A DNA stretch of 64,000 bases, from the NCBI GenBank assembly GCA_003254905.1, contig QANU01028836.1, positions 46,392-110,391 on the forward strand, written 5' to 3'. Below are positions 49,092-61,673 of this stretch, in pieces; the stretch's first letter is position 1, and each line of letters begins with the position of its first letter. Both the position numbers and the translations under genes were made by a program. A model generated the notes under the pieces. The model did no database searches, was not told the DNA's origin, and saw only the letters and a list, made by a program, of their open reading frames with translations. Origin of the DNA: Nissolia schottii (taxonomy: Eukaryota; Streptophyta; Magnoliopsida; Fabales; Fabaceae).

Positions 49092-50072
49092 TCAAACGGT
49101 GCAACTTGATTGAGAAGCTTCTCTGGTGCGAGTATGGAACCTCCAAGTGAAGAGGTAATCCCTCGATTCACAAGCGCTCTTGACAACATCACAGAAAGCA
49201 TTCACGCGGCTCTTCTCCCACTCGATCCTCACCCAGCAAGAGAACCCCTTCGACGAAACCGGTATCCTCGACCCCGAATCGCAGAGGCGCAGCGTCACCT
49301 CGCCGCCGATCCTCTTCCTCTTACCGCCGCCGCTGACCATCGACTCCAGCCACGGACACTCCGGCTGGCCCACCATCTCTTTATACGCAGAATTCGCCAT
49401 CCGAATCTTGTGCGTCGAGTCCGAAATGACAGCTGGCAATGCCTCGGACTCAACCTCTTCCTCCACCTCCTCCGGCTTTCTGGGCACCAATCGAGAAGGC
49501 GACGCCACCAACGTCGGATCTTCGCTGATGCAAGCGACGCTAATGCATGAACCGATGGGGCGAATCGGTTGCGGCGCTATTATAGAGTTGCTATTTCTAC
49601 TGAGTTGTTGCAAGAGGTCCTTCTCTTGGGGAAGGGGAACGTAATTGGTGGCCAAATTCAAGTCAATTGCTTCTTCTAAGCAAGGCCTGTTTGTTGTTAC
49701 GTCAAATTTGGGTGAAGGGGAGCACGGGAGGAGTGGGAGTGTGACCAAAGTGGCATTGGTTTTCTCCAATTGGCAATTGAGGATCCCAATTGCACGGTGG
49801 GAAGAGAGATGGTGGCGAAACCCTAGGAGATGGGTTATGTGTTTTTTGAGAGAGGGGGGAGGGAGTGATGTAGGGCCTGAAGACGTTCTGCCTCTCTTCC
49901 TTGCCCTGGTGGGCCTGGCCTGGAGGTGTGGCCTGAGGTTTCGGGAGAGCAGGGTGTTGGAGGTTGAGGAGTTGTTGTTGTTAGGGTCAGGCCTCGGGGC
50001 TATGGGCCTGTACCTTGACATAATCTCAGCTGTTTTAGCTGGGTTTGGGTAAGGACTCAGTGTCTTGATCAT
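49092..50072 (-). CDS. DUF7950-type plant protein, 326 aa
   Basis: Single-exon minus-strand frame. The C-terminal ~110 residues carry the pattern of the plant DUF7950 domain: NSAYKEMVGQPECPWLESM, then a basic GGGKRKRIGGEVTLRL, then FSCWVRIEW and YLFTWRFHTR. The N-terminal segment KTAEIMSRYRPIAPRP resembles the KVDRIMLRFRPIAPKP block that lies internal to the N-terminus in homologues. I therefore prefer the ATG at 50072 over the one at 50019-50021. In between are a basic KRGR patch and a low-complexity acidic run (EEVEEEVESE). Members are plant-specific, without known biochemical function. No membrane spans or signal peptide. The open frames on the opposite strand here are shadows of this gene. 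Confidence 0.8.
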   Translation of the reverse strand: MIKTLSPYPNPAKTAEIMSRYRPIAPRPDPNNNNSSTSNTLLSRNLRPHLQARPTRARKRGRTSSGPTSLPPPSLKKHITHLLGFRHHLSSHRAIGILNCQLEKTNATLVTLPLLPCSPSPKFDVTTNRPCLEEAIDLNLATNYVPLPQEKDLLQQLSRNSNSIIAPQPIRPIGSCISVACISEDPTLVASPSRLVPRKPEEVEEEVESEALPAVISDSTHKIRMANSAYKEMVGQPECPWLESMVSGGGKRKRIGGEVTLRLCDSGSRIPVSSKGFSCWVRIEWEKSRVNAFCDVVKSACESRDYLFTWRFHTRTREASQSSCTV

Positions 50073-50484
50073 CTTGTTTGTGAGGATGGTCGCAGCAGCG
50101 GTGATGAGAGTTTAATAAAGGAAAAGCGCCAATGAGAGGAGGGCAAAGGTGAAGGGAAGAAGGGAGGAGAAAGTGACACTTGTAGCTCTACGGTGGGTAC
50201 GTGTAGGCGAGATTCATGATGGAAGACAGCACCAGTGGGTCCATGCATACTAATTTTCTTGGATAGAGCAATCAAATTTTATTGAGAAAAAATAATGAAA
50301 TTTGCTATTTCATAATATTCTAAAGTAAACTTCCCATTACAACGAGGGTAAAGATCAAGTTAGTTAGTGGAAATCATTTTTAGTTATTCTTCTAATGATA
50401 AATAAAAGTCTTATTTTACATTTTTATTTTAGATAATTTTTTTTATCTTAAATTAGAGATGCATTTATATTTATTCTTATATGA

Positions 50485-50655
50485 GTAATATTATTTACAC
50501 TTATTTTATAGTGGATATCATATTGACTCACATAATGTTTATTGTTAAATAAAATTTTAACTAAATGCATATTTTATTAAGATTTTTTTAATGACAAATA
50601 AAATATGAATTGACACAATATATAACATGAAATGAATATAAATAATATAAATCTT
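50485..50655. mobile_element. AT-rich MITE, family copy 3
   Basis: TTATTTACACTTATTTTATA and CATATTGACTCACATAATG, with ATAAAATTTTAACT, pair with inverted words on the right (AATTGACACAATATATAAC, GAAATGAATATAAATAA). Same family as the copies at 29530 and 44405. Confidence 0.6.
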
Positions 50656-51584
50656 CTTATATTTACAAACACTCGTACAAAAAATATGGGGTTTGCTTAT
50701 CGACAATGTATTATATATTCTTGTGTAATAGTTTTTTTTTTGAATTATAATTGAGGTAAAAACAATATAAAATTATTTCTCTTTAAATTAAGTTTAAATT
50801 TTATGCATGGAAAAAAAGGTATGATATATAAATGTTAAAAATATATTTGTATAAATAGTGAATCTATTTGTAAAAATACGAAGAATTGTGTTAATAACTA
50901 TGAATTTTAATTACATAAATAAAATAGTTGATGGGAAGATTTTCTTGTATATTATATTCATTGCCTCCCATTGTATATACAAAATGTAATTATATATCTA
51001 TACATAATTCTTACTTATCCCAAATAGTACGTTCGAAAAAATGTATATACAAATCTCATTTTTCATTGAAAATTTATACAAGAATATATCATTAACTCTT
51101 ATTGGATAAGAACAGAGAGATTGGTATAGAATAGGGATTTGAGATCAAATTTCTGTAACAGACTGATGAGTTGATTTATGAAGAAGAGAGCGGTGTCGGT
51201 GTCAGTGTCAGTACTCAGATGAGGGTGAATATGAAAACACCAATCAGGTGGCACCTGGGTTGCTTGTTATACCTAAAAAAGGTCGTGGCGCTGGCATCAT
51301 AACGCGTGTGGTGTGTTGGGTGCCATGCATGAAAACACCTAGTACCATTGGTTTGGTCGCACCCTGTCCTTTCTTTCTTTTAATACTTGGTTTGATTCTT
51401 GAAATGGAAAGCTCGAATCACATCTTCATCCTTAAAATTTAAAATTTAATATTTTAATTTATTATTTTTATTTTCATTAATTTATTACATTAAATGATAT
51501 TTTAATATCAACTAAGTTTACAAATATGTTATGACAGAGACGGTAAAATAAGATTTTAAAAGTATCTCTTATTATAAATAAAAT

Positions 51585-51693
51585 NNNNNNNNNNNNNNNN
51601 NNNNNNNNNNNNNNNNNNNNNNNNNNNNNNNNNNNNNNNNNNNNNNNNNNNNNNNNNNNNNNNNNNNNNNNNNNNNNNNNNNNNNNNNNNNNN
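51585..51693. other. Assembly gap (109 N)
   Basis: Run of N directly followed by a 14-base A run. Homopolymer-associated break. Confidence 0.99.
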
Positions 51694-52880
51694 AAAAAAA
51701 AAAAAAACCCTCCTTTTTTATTTTCTCAGTCGATTTCATTTGTTGGGTTTTCCACCTGTCGCATACTCCCCCTTCTCCCATTGCATGCAAACGGATTGGA
51801 TATAATCTGATAGGAGAGGCGGCCATATTGGGTGCCAACGCATGAGTTGTGGAGAAATGGTGGTATAATTAGACTGTCGTGCAAGATATACTCTCGAGCA
51901 AAAACAATATTGTTTGTTAAATATATTATTAGATTGATTTTAAAACATAAAAAAATATACTATAATAGACATATAAAAAATAATTTTAACTTTTGCATTT
52001 TATTAATTAATGAATGATAAAAATTAAATTTTCATTAAAATTAAAGGTTATATCAGTTTTTTAAATTTTGAAAAAAAAACATTTTATGAGAATTTTTAAG
52101 AACATTTTTGACTTTCAAGAGTCAGTAACAAATGTTCTCAAACTTTTCTATTGCTAAACACACACAAATGACTTGTATTTTTTTGAGAATAAAAGCATCA
52201 TTTTAAAAGGTTTTACCTAATTAAGTCTTCGTGTGTGGCCCTTTTTTTTGCATGGTAAAAAATTTCTTTTAGAGTGTGTTAGACAAAGAAAAGTAAATGA
52301 GAGGGAAAAAATGAACGGATATTTGTTTTTCATAAATATGTTAGAATAATAAAAATTAAATAAGAAAAGGAATATAAAAGAATAATTTTTTTATTTGGTT
52401 GAGTGAAAGGTAAAGAAATATAATAATATTAAATAACAATTTTATCCGCTCGTCTTTATAAATGATTATTTCAACTACAAATGATTAGTGAAAATATAAA
52501 TTTTTTCTATCAAAATAATGTGATGCACAACATGTTGTCTATTATAATATTTAAAAGAGTTTATAAAGCTAAAAATTCATATTACTCCTACAAAATTATA
52601 AGATTTTAGTATTATATACCATAATGCATGAAAGTTGTAACCTAACACAAGAAAATTATGCAAATTACAAATATTATCAATATCACTTACAATAGAATCC
52701 AACATTTTTTTTTTCCTAAATTCAAATGTATCTATTGTTGAATTTGCACAAAAAATAACAATTATCTCTTCTTGTTAGTATAATAGATCAAAATATTAGG
52801 GTGAGGCCAATACCTAGGTCTACTTTTTTTTTTTATTGTGTAAATGTTAATAAAAAAGAAATATACAAGTGTCCTCCATT

Positions 52881-53351
52881 GAGCCTTGTTTAGATTGATG
52901 GCTAACAAGGGAATGACATGGAATGGCTAGCCAACTTTTTTAAAAATGTGTTGTAGAGGAAGAGAATGAGCAGGAGGGTGTAGTATAGTCCATTCCTGCC
53001 ATCATTCCTGTGCAATTTCTTGTCCCCCCCAATTTGGGGCATAGGAGAGACAAGAAACATAAAATCTATGGTAGATTAAATTATCATTTTGCCCTTAAAA
53101 ACTATAAATCTACAAAAAAAAATTATACCAAATAATAAGATAAAATTGGAAGTCAAATTTATTTCCTTTCTATTCCATTCACTTATATTATAACTACTAG
53201 ACACGAGTACAAATTAGAGTCTCGTCCATTCCTCATTCAACTCCCAAATAACATAATAATATACAAGTAGTGATTCTATTCTTCACTTTTTCATTCCATT
53301 CTATTATTAGCCACTTCTTCCCATCCTCTTAAAATCTTCCAAACATAGGCT
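52881..53351. mobile_element. ~470-bp element with inverted ends
   Basis: Left end GCCTTGTTTAGATTGATGGC and the inverse of the right end GCCTATGTTTGGAAGATTTT are related. Inside, GGAATGACATGGAATGG on the left and CATTCCATTCTATTATTAGC on the right also pair. Non-autonomous DNA transposon by structure. Confidence 0.5.
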
Positions 53352-54375
53352 AAGGGTGCTCCACCCCCACTTGTCCTCAAGATTGTTGAAAGGAAAAAAA
53401 TACAACCATAAAACCTATAAGTTTTTTTTTTCTTTTTCCATTTACATGAAAGATAAAAGTTATATTACAAGATCCAATACTTTAAAACAGAAGTCATTAC
53501 CAGTCAAAAGGTGCAAAATGGGCTTGATCCCATGATGCTGAGCCGGTTTGGACCCCTATCATTGAACTGCGACATCTTGGGCCCAAAAAGACTAGATCCA
53601 ATTTTGAAAGTTAAAAGGGTGTTGCCCTTTGACCAGAATGAAAGAAAGAAAGATGTTATCCTAGCCTCCAACTTTCTCTTCTTCATAGAAAAGTCTTGCG
53701 CAATCCTAATAACTAGAGATGAGGCCAAGTCAGGTCAAGCCTTTAACAGATTGAATTTGTGTCATTAATTTTTGACTTGAGTTTGGCATGTTAATTATCA
53801 AAAGTTTTTTTTTTCGGCTTGACTTAGCCTATTTGAGAGGCCTGACTTGGCCTAGAGCCTGGCAGGCCAGCTTATTTATTTATTTTTTAAACTAAAAACT
53901 TGTTTATAATGATATGTTTATTATGACCTATTTATTGTGGCCTGTTTAATATTTATGTTTGCATAAAATAAATATGTTTGCATAAAATATTACAAAATGT
54001 GATATAAGCTTAGTAGTTAAGGCATTGCCTTGATATAAGGAGTGTCTCCAATTTGAATTACATTCAAGGTAATGTATTTTAATTATACCTATTCTCACCC
54101 TTACTAGTACCGCTTTTCTTCTTCCTCCTGTTGTCAATGCCCTTTCTCGCACCTTGAAAAACATGCTTCCGTCTGGAGGTAGCTTCTCGCTGGCCGCCAC
54201 ACTATGGTTTATGTACAAGTGTTTATCAGTTGTTTGTGATGCAAGCAAGCTAAATATACTTCTCCTAACTTACTATCTTGAATATAACGTAGGTTAACAA
54301 CTAACTAACTGAACATATGAATTAGCTAATTGACCAAAATTACTCATTTTGGATTATTTATGTCCTCTAACACCA

Positions 54376-54398
54376 TATATATATATATATATATATAT
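54376..54398. repeat. (TA)n microsatellite
   Basis: Uninterrupted AT run of about 11-12 units. Confidence 0.9.
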
Positions 54399-54901
54399 TG
54401 GATTCCTAGTGTACTTTAGTTTTGTCTTTCCAAGTACCATGAGTTGGTAATGTTTAGAAGATAAAATGTTTCTTGAACTATATATAGACAACGTATGAGA
54501 TGCCATGGTATAAATAATGGTAAATATTGAAATAGGCATATCTATTTGATAGAAAAATAGGCATATATTAAGATGAGGTAAATGAAAGTTGCAGGAAACT
54601 AGAAAAATCAGGGGAGGGGGGAATACTAGAAAGGGACATTTATAAAATCACATCATAGGTTTAACCTTGTGCAAACCGGCTTTGCATATTCTATGATAAT
54701 AATAATATTCTTTGCTGCCCAGTTGTCGTTTTGTTTGTTTCTGACAATAGAGTGCCATTTGTGTCCATTGTTCACATCGAACTTCTACCCTTTCAACGTC
54801 TTCTTCTGCCTCAAACAAATGAAAAAGTTCTTAGATTTTAGTTATTCTAAATTATATTTAATAAGCAAAGACAAATTAAAGTACCTATTTTAGTGCCTGA
54901 T

Positions 54902-55151
54902 TAAAATATTGGGGTACAAAGTAGTCCCTCATATTTTGAAAGTCTAGTTTAAGCATCTAACCATTGAACATGTCAAATAAGATAATCCGATTTCTCAATA
55001 TTTAAGATATAGAAACATTTTAATCCTTAATTCACATGATTTAAATATTTACTTTATATGTTGAAGGATTAAAATATCTTACTTTAAATTATTAAGGACT
55101 TTACTGAACTTTCACTTCTTAAGAGATTACTTTGTCCCTCAATATTTTGAT
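54902..55151. mobile_element. ~250-bp fold-back element
   Basis: Left TAAAATATTGGGGTACAAAG plus TAGTCCCT, right end GATTACTTTGTCCCTCAATA plus TTTTGA: imperfect inverted repeats (CAAAATATTGAGGGACAAAG). TGAAAGT on the left pairs with ACTTTCA on the right. It lies about 410 bp upstream of the EXO70 start. Confidence 0.6.
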
Positions 55152-55561
55152 CAATAATTAAAATGAGCATTTGGACAATTAAAATCTCTTTCAAATAGGG
55201 TGGTTGAATGGTAAGTCGATATAGTATTCTACAATGAACGAGTACAAATAAGACAACTCCCTAACAAGGCTCCTACATAGACATACTTACATGTTTTGAT
55301 AGCAAACACTTTTTCTTGCTTTATATCCTTAAATTTTTAACACATCAACGATGTGAGCCAATTAATTTTATGAGTTTGAAGTGGTCAACTAATCTTAATA
55401 TTATCACTTAGGTCAGACGATCCTACTATTTAAATCGTGTTACAATTTTACATTTTTTACATTTTTATTTTGCTCTTTTGATATTAAGTAATACCTCAAT
55501 TTATACCCACTCAATTCTTAATATTAACATCGCCAAGTGTGTATATATATCCAAACCTGAA

Positions 55562-58500
55562 ATGGCTAAAACAGAAACAAGAAGAAGAACAATGGCATTA
55601 TTGGCACCAAAACCCAATAACCTCAAACACGACCCAACTCTCCTCAACCTCAAGTCAACATTGTCTGACTTGCAATCACTCCTCACATCCTCACAAACCA
55701 CAGAATCCAACCTCATAGCCATGGACACAAAGTTCGACCTCTTAGAATCATCACTCTCCAACGCATCAAGAAAAATCACACCTTTACAGTCATTGGCCAT
55801 GTCACGAAAGGCGCTGGAGACCCGAATCAACAGGGCCATCTCCCCTGCGCTCGCTCTCCTCAACACGTTTAGGCTGGCAGAGTCCCTGCAGAGAACTCTG
55901 CTGGACGTGTCGAAGGAGGTGGCAGAGAGGACGGCGCCGCAGCAGCAGCAGGGGAGGAGGCTTAGGAAGATTCTGGAATATGCGGATTGCGTGGATCGGT
56001 TGAACGAGGCGATTGATTCAATATGTGAGGTTGGTGAAGGGGTGATTCTGAAGCTTCAGGAGGTGGTTGAGTTCATAAGCAGAACCAAGGCTGCAGATCA
56101 ATACAGGACTCAAAGGTTGTTACAAAACACAACTTACTTCTTCTTTCCAAATGAAATAAGGGGCGTTTGTTTAAACTTTTCTTTTTTTCCTTTTTCTTTT
56201 CTTTTTTTTTAAAAAAAAAACCTTTTCTTAATTCAAAAGACACTTTTTCATATAATTTATTGGCTTTTTTTTTCTTCAAACAATTAGAATTCCCAGAAAT
56301 AAATATTTTTTAGTTTTTTGCGCTAAGCTTAAGAGAGTGTAATTTTTCCAAAAAAAAAAAATCATTTTCAGCATTTTCAACTTTATAAAAAATTTATTTT
56401 TTCATATTTAAATATGAAACAAACACACCTTAAGTGTAGAAAAGTGTCAAAGTTTCTTGGGTTTCAAAAAACCGTTTTCGTTTTGATTTAATCACAAAAT
56501 TGTCACTTTATTTTTAAAAAAACGTATCATCTTAATTGAATTTATTATTATGTGTTATCAAGTCCGTTCTCTCATTATTAATTGATGAGATAAGTCACAT
56601 AATGACATAAACAACAAAGAAGTTAATAGTGAAAGATAATACTTAACAACACATAACAATAAATTTCTTCATAATTTTTTAAAACCAGAAAATGAACTAA
56701 TAACAATGTGATGATCTTGTGATAAAAATAAAAATAAAAAACAAAAAAAGAATTCTGAAATTAATCGGATCATAAGAAAGTCAAAATTTTTTGGAGTTTA
56801 TTTGTAAAATGATGTGACATAATTATTGATTATTAAACTAATAAAATGAAGTGAGTCACACCATTTTATTTTATTTAATAATAATGATAATTTATATCAA
56901 AGATTTTGATTATATTTTTGTGACAGCGTAACATTTGTTGCTGAGTTTATATACATGAGCTTGTTACTTACTAATTATTAGACTATGTAGTAACTATTTT
57001 CAAATGACAACTGCAGGCTGAGAGAGGCACTGGTAACTCTGAAGGCATTGTATGAAACAGAGGTGGATGAGATGAGATTTGAAGGGTTATTGGACCAGGC
57101 TTTGCTTCACTTGCAGGATGAGTTTGAGGCTCTGTTGTTGAACATGAAGCATAGGAACCTTGGAAATATGTCATCACTCTTGCTGCAGCATGAATATGAT
57201 ATTGATGACAATGACTCTGATGATCATGAACATGTCAAAGTTGTTTGTGAATTGGGAACAGAGATGGAGATTGAAGTTTTAAGACGAATTGCAACCACTC
57301 TTGCTGCTAATGATTGTTTGGATATATGCATTGATATCTACGTCAAGGTAATTTTACCTTGATCTGTATTAGAATATTTTATTATTAATTTATTTTTAGG
57401 GATTATAATTTATAAATTTTAGAGATTCATAATTTACGTTGAAATGTTAATATGACAATTAAAATGGATGACCTTAAATAATTATTTTCACAAAAGTGTA
57501 GAGTCCATTATGGTTGGTCCATGTGAATGTAATTGTCCCAAAGTTATTTATTTTAATTATCACCATAAGCATAACATTACTCTAATTTACATGATATTTT
57601 TTTTATCATGATAACATGCCATTTATTAATTTATCGTCTGATAGCTACGTTATACATACTATTTTAGTTTACAATATAGAAAACATGTTTTTCCCACCTC
57701 GTCTCTCTTCATGTCTCTTCCTCTCTTAGTCCTTAGATCGTTGGATGTGTATTACTTTTACAAAACCATTTCTCTTGTATGATACAATGACTAATGTTTT
57801 TATTTATTTATTTATTTAGTTTGACGTGAATGAGTAATGTTTTTAACCACTCACAGTTTGTATTAATGATTAAACAGGCGAGGTATAGAAGAGCTGCCAA
57901 AGCACTAATGAAGCTGAACCCTGATTACTTAAGAACATACACCCCAGAAGGAATCGATGAAATGGAGTGGGAAAATCTAGAATCATCGATCACCCTTTGG
58001 ATCCAACACTTCCAAGTTGCAGTTAAAAACGTTCTCCTCTCAGAAAAAGCTCTCTGCCAAAACATCTTGGACAGCATCATGGATGGCCTTGTGTGGCCAG
58101 AATGCTTCGTCAAAATCTCAGACAAGATCATGGCAGTGTTCTTCAGGTTCGGACTAACTAAGATGCCCAAATACTTTAAATTTGTCAAGTGTGTGTGTAT
58201 ATATATATATTTTGTGGGATTTCATGATGGATAAGATATATATCTCAAAGAAGGGTCACATAAAATACAAAGAAAGAACATGAATTGTATTACTTAATTG
58301 TGTGTTTTTCATTGAATACAATATGCGTATGCCTATTTATAGGCTAACAATGGAATCATAATTTAAATGATAAAATCAAACTAAATTAACCTAAATTTAA
58401 AATAATTAACTTAAATAAACATTAGATAAATTAGATATATATGATAATATTATTAACATATATTATACTCATATCTTATATCTATAATACTTTTGCATTC

Positions 58501-58667
58501 ATATTTTTTTCATCTCTAAATGAATTTCTTCAAAGGATATTTATTATATTTAAAATTATGATACTTAAAAAATTCAAGATGAAAATTTAGACTGTATCTT
58601 TGTCAATAATTTTTTTGGTTAATATTTTATTAAATTTTATTTTTTATTATAACGTTATAATATTTTA

Positions 58668-58713
<46 letters not shown>

Positions 58714-60164
58714 TCGAGCAATCAAGTATTTTCCTTTACAATAAATACTGAATTATACCTGATACTTGTATCTGTATCCGTGCAACAAAGGTTCGGAGAA
58801 GGCGTAGCCAGAAGCAGCAAGGAGCCACAGAAGCTGTTCAAATTGTTGGACATGTTTGAGTCATTGGAGAAACTCAAACCCCAAGTCTTGGAAACCTTTG
58901 AAGGTGAATCTGGTGTTGACATATGCACAAGGTTCAGGGAGCTAGAGAAGCTCATCATTGACGCCTCAAGCAAAGTGTTTTGGGAATTTGGCCTCCAAAT
59001 TGAAGGCAATGCTGATGGACTTCCACCCCCACAAGATGGTTCTGTCCCAAAACTAGTTAGGTACTCTCACAAACTCACAATGTTGGTTTTATTTAGATTA
59101 AATATCACTTTTAGTCTTAACATTGCAAAGTTGACACTAATTTTTGATTTCATTTTAGAAATATTTAAACATGAATTTACTTCTAACAATTTAAATTTTA
59201 ACATCAATCAAGTCATACTAAGTTCAAGATATTAAGTGCACGTTTGATAGCTTAAAAATAATGATTCGGTCTAAGCAAGAAAGCTTTTGATTATAAGCAA
59301 TGTGAATTCAAACACACACACCAACACTAGGACGAAAGAGAATATTTAGGGTTAAATTTGAGCATCATTATATAAAAAGTAAAATTGGGTGGTGGCAGGT
59401 ATGCCATTAACTACCTCAAGTACCTATCCTCAAAGAACTACAGAGCATCGATGGCAAAGGTTCTAAGAACAGAGCAAGCATGGAAGAATGGGATACTGTC
59501 GAAACAAGAAACAGATGAGAGCATATTAAGGGATGCAATGTGCAGTGTGATGGAGGCACTTGAAAGAAACATGGAGTCGAAGCGCTCTCGGTGCAGGGAC
59601 AAGGTTTTGGGCCACGTGATGCTGATGAACACATATTGGTACATTTACATGAGGACTAAGAACACAGAACTTGGTGAGCTGCTGGGGGATCAATACATGA
59701 GGGTCGGTTACAAGGGGGTCGCGGAGGAATGTGCTTACTTGTACCAGAAGCAAGCTTGGGGCTTCTTGGTTGGGATTTTGGATGGGGAGGACGCAATTGG
59801 GGGGTCGGTGACCGAGAAGATGGAGGGCTTCTTCAAGTGTTTCGATGAGGTTTGCGAGAGGCACGCCAGAGGGCCTTATAGCATACCGGATTTCGACCTC
59901 AGGGAGCAGATGAGGGAGGCCACGGCGAGGCTCCTCGTGCCGCCTTACGCCCAGTTCTTGGAGTCTTACTCGGGGGCGGGGCTTCTGCAGAAGGAAGCGT
60001 ATCCGAGTCCCGAAAGGCTGCAAGGCTTGGTCAGGAAGGCTTTTGATGGCGGCGATGTCAAGATGAGGCGGCGTGGTTCTGCTTCCGGACGAAACTCTGC
60101 CTCCATGGAGGCTGATATTGGACATTTCAGACGGTCAAGACCAGACCATGCTCGAGCTGTTTGA
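55562..60164 (+). CDS. EXO70: EXO70 family exocyst subunit, 5 exons, 729 aa
   Basis: Exons 55562-56115, 57017-57347, 57878-58146, 58791-59060, 59399-60164, in phase. EXO70 binds phosphoinositides and the other exocyst subunits and tethers secretory vesicles to the plasma membrane. The N-terminal third is helical with heptad-like leucines (LLNLKSTLSDLQSLL; RRLRKILEYADCVDRLNEAI). The C-terminal Exo70 domain shows ARYRRAAKALMKLNPDYL, GEGVARSSKEPQKLFKLLDM, FRELEKLIIDASSKVFWEFG, RYAINYLKYLS, LGHVMLMNTYWYIYMRTKNT and LLVPPYAQFLESY. Acidic insert DDNDSDDHEH (about residues 240-250) and basic tail (KMRRRGSASG, RRSRPDHARAV). Most plant EXO70 clades other than A are intron-poor, so five exons are notable. 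The clade cannot be assigned with confidence (A-, I- or a legume-specific clade are candidates). Intron 3 is bounded by AGGTTCGGA repeats (see findings). Start is the first ATG; upstream open frame begins with TTG. Confidence 0.94.
58673..58708. repeat. (TA)n microsatellite in EXO70 intron 3
   Basis: About 18 TA units, 80 bp before the intron 3 acceptor. A CCTATTTATAGGC near-palindrome at about 58331-58343 in the same intron recalls LTR-like sequence. Confidence 0.85.
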
Positions 60165-60309
60165 GATGTTGAAATGAATTGAAATACGATTTGTACATTT
60201 ATTTGAAACTCAATTTAGACATTTGAGAATGCTTCAAATGAAATCAATGATTATAGCCCTCTTTCTATAGATGTTGGGTTGTCTATATTATTCCAAATGA
60301 CTCAAATGC

Positions 60310-60606
60310 TTGATTCCCAAAATTCTAAGAGGGTGGGTGGGTGAGATGGTAAAGATCACAAGAAAATGCTTTCCCAATAGACAAAATAAAACACTGGAAA
60401 ATGGCTTCACACTTAGGGATCAAGCTCAGGGAAGCAGAGGAAAGGACATCAGAACGATATATGTGGATAATTTACCCAAGGATATGACTAGAAAATGGCT
60501 AAGCCAACTTTTCTATATTGAAGGAGTAGTGGTGGATACTTATGGGCCATACAAGAAAAGGAGATACAATTATTTACCAACACATCACTTTGAAATTGAA
60601 ACTTGA
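60310..60606 (+). pseudogene. Truncated RRM (RNA-recognition motif) coding fragment
   Basis: A 98-residue frame contains RTIYVDNLPKDMTRKWLSQL followed by FYIEGVVVDTYGPYKKRRYN. This is the first half of an RRM: RNP2 (IYVDNL), helix 1 and strand 2, in the style of plant IYVDNLP-DM-K-WL proteins that often accompany LINE elements. It then runs out after KKRRYNYLPTH, before a normal RNP1, so the domain is incomplete. Upstream residues give no recognisable gene start. Most likely a LINE-associated relic. Confidence 0.6.
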
Positions 60607-61496
60607 TCGTACACTTAAAATAGCTACAAATTGACTACAAATTGACATTTATACTCAAATTTTTTAACATTATTACTTGTGCAAATCACGTTGGAACTAA
60701 GAGCTTGAGTTTATGTTTATAGAAGTCCTAAATTGACAACTCTAATGCTATATGTAGTGAACATTGCATTGATACAAGGGATATATTTTTTGAACACTTC
60801 GATAATTACGTTTTTAAGACTCCACAAGAAGAATCGTTTCAGTTCTTCAAATTGAAATCCTAAAAAAATGTGAACTTATCGATTATTTGTTGTGGACAAT
60901 AATACTAAAAAGCATAAAAAAACACCCACATAATTGAGACCATTGAAAAAAGAATTTGTGATGAGATAAATTTATGACTACTATCCTACATGCATTATGT
61001 GTAACATATATAACGCATGTATATTACGTAAAATAGTAATATTTTTAAAGAAAAGTACGTAAGAAATATATTATACATGTACTATAACTTTATTATTATT
61101 ATTTTATATAAAATAAATAAAAGAAAGTATATAGGTCATAAGTATTATATAAAGCCTATGAGTAGAAAAGAATAGAAAAATATAAACTTGTCATTTCATG
61201 AGAAAAATTTTGATGATACATATAGAAAAGAATAGAAAAATGGTAAATTGTCATGAGACAATTTATGACTACTACTATATGCTTGCATCATAGCTAACAT
61301 ATTATAATGTTATATGATACAAGTAAGATAAAATAACTTGTAATAATAATTAACAAATTAATATAAATAAGTATTGAATAATCATAAATATAAGAATCAA
61401 ATAAATAACAATTAATTTTTAAGATAGTGGTAACCATAATTTTACTTCACAATTAATATAAGTTCACTTACTCATAAAGTTCTAGGATATTACATC

Positions 61497-61673
61497 CGTG
61501 CTGAGTGGTACATTAGAATTGAGCATAATCTGTGGGAAGGTAATTCCTGTGTCAACTCGTTGGCTAACTATGGAGCTACTAGCCAAGAGTCGTTGAAGCT
61601 TTAGGACTCTCCTCCAGCGGATCACCAGTTGCTGCTTTTGGGTGACTCCTTTAGAGTGTGTTAGTTCTTCTTT
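61497..61673 (+). pseudogene. LINE RNase H-like tail relic
   Basis: One frame reads RAEWYIRIEHNLWEGNSCVN then SLANYGATSQESLKL, a stop, then DSPPADHQLLLLGDS. This matches the end of plant LINE RNase H domains (H-LREGN-CADxLAN...). One internal stop; no other part of the domain is recognisable. Confidence 0.65.

Larger units (their letters stand above)
50073..55561. other. Intergenic, AT-rich, with gap and MITEs; no gene supported
   Basis: Contains the promoter of the DUF7950 gene, an AT-rich MITE (50485-50655), an assembly gap (51585-51693), elements at 52881-53351 and 54902-55151, and a TA run (54376-54398). A short segment at about 54007-54080 (AGCTTAGTAGTTAAGGCATT) faintly resembles a tRNA-derived SINE head. 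Frames at 51248 and 53511 match nothing I know. Confidence 0.55.

Noticed and set aside
49110..50052. Plus-strand frames over the DUF7950 gene
   Set aside because: Shadow frames; the minus strand carries the recognised domain.
54007..54080. tRNA-derived SINE-like head (AGCTTAGTAGTTAAGG)
   Set aside because: Only a weak box A resemblance; box B not convincing.
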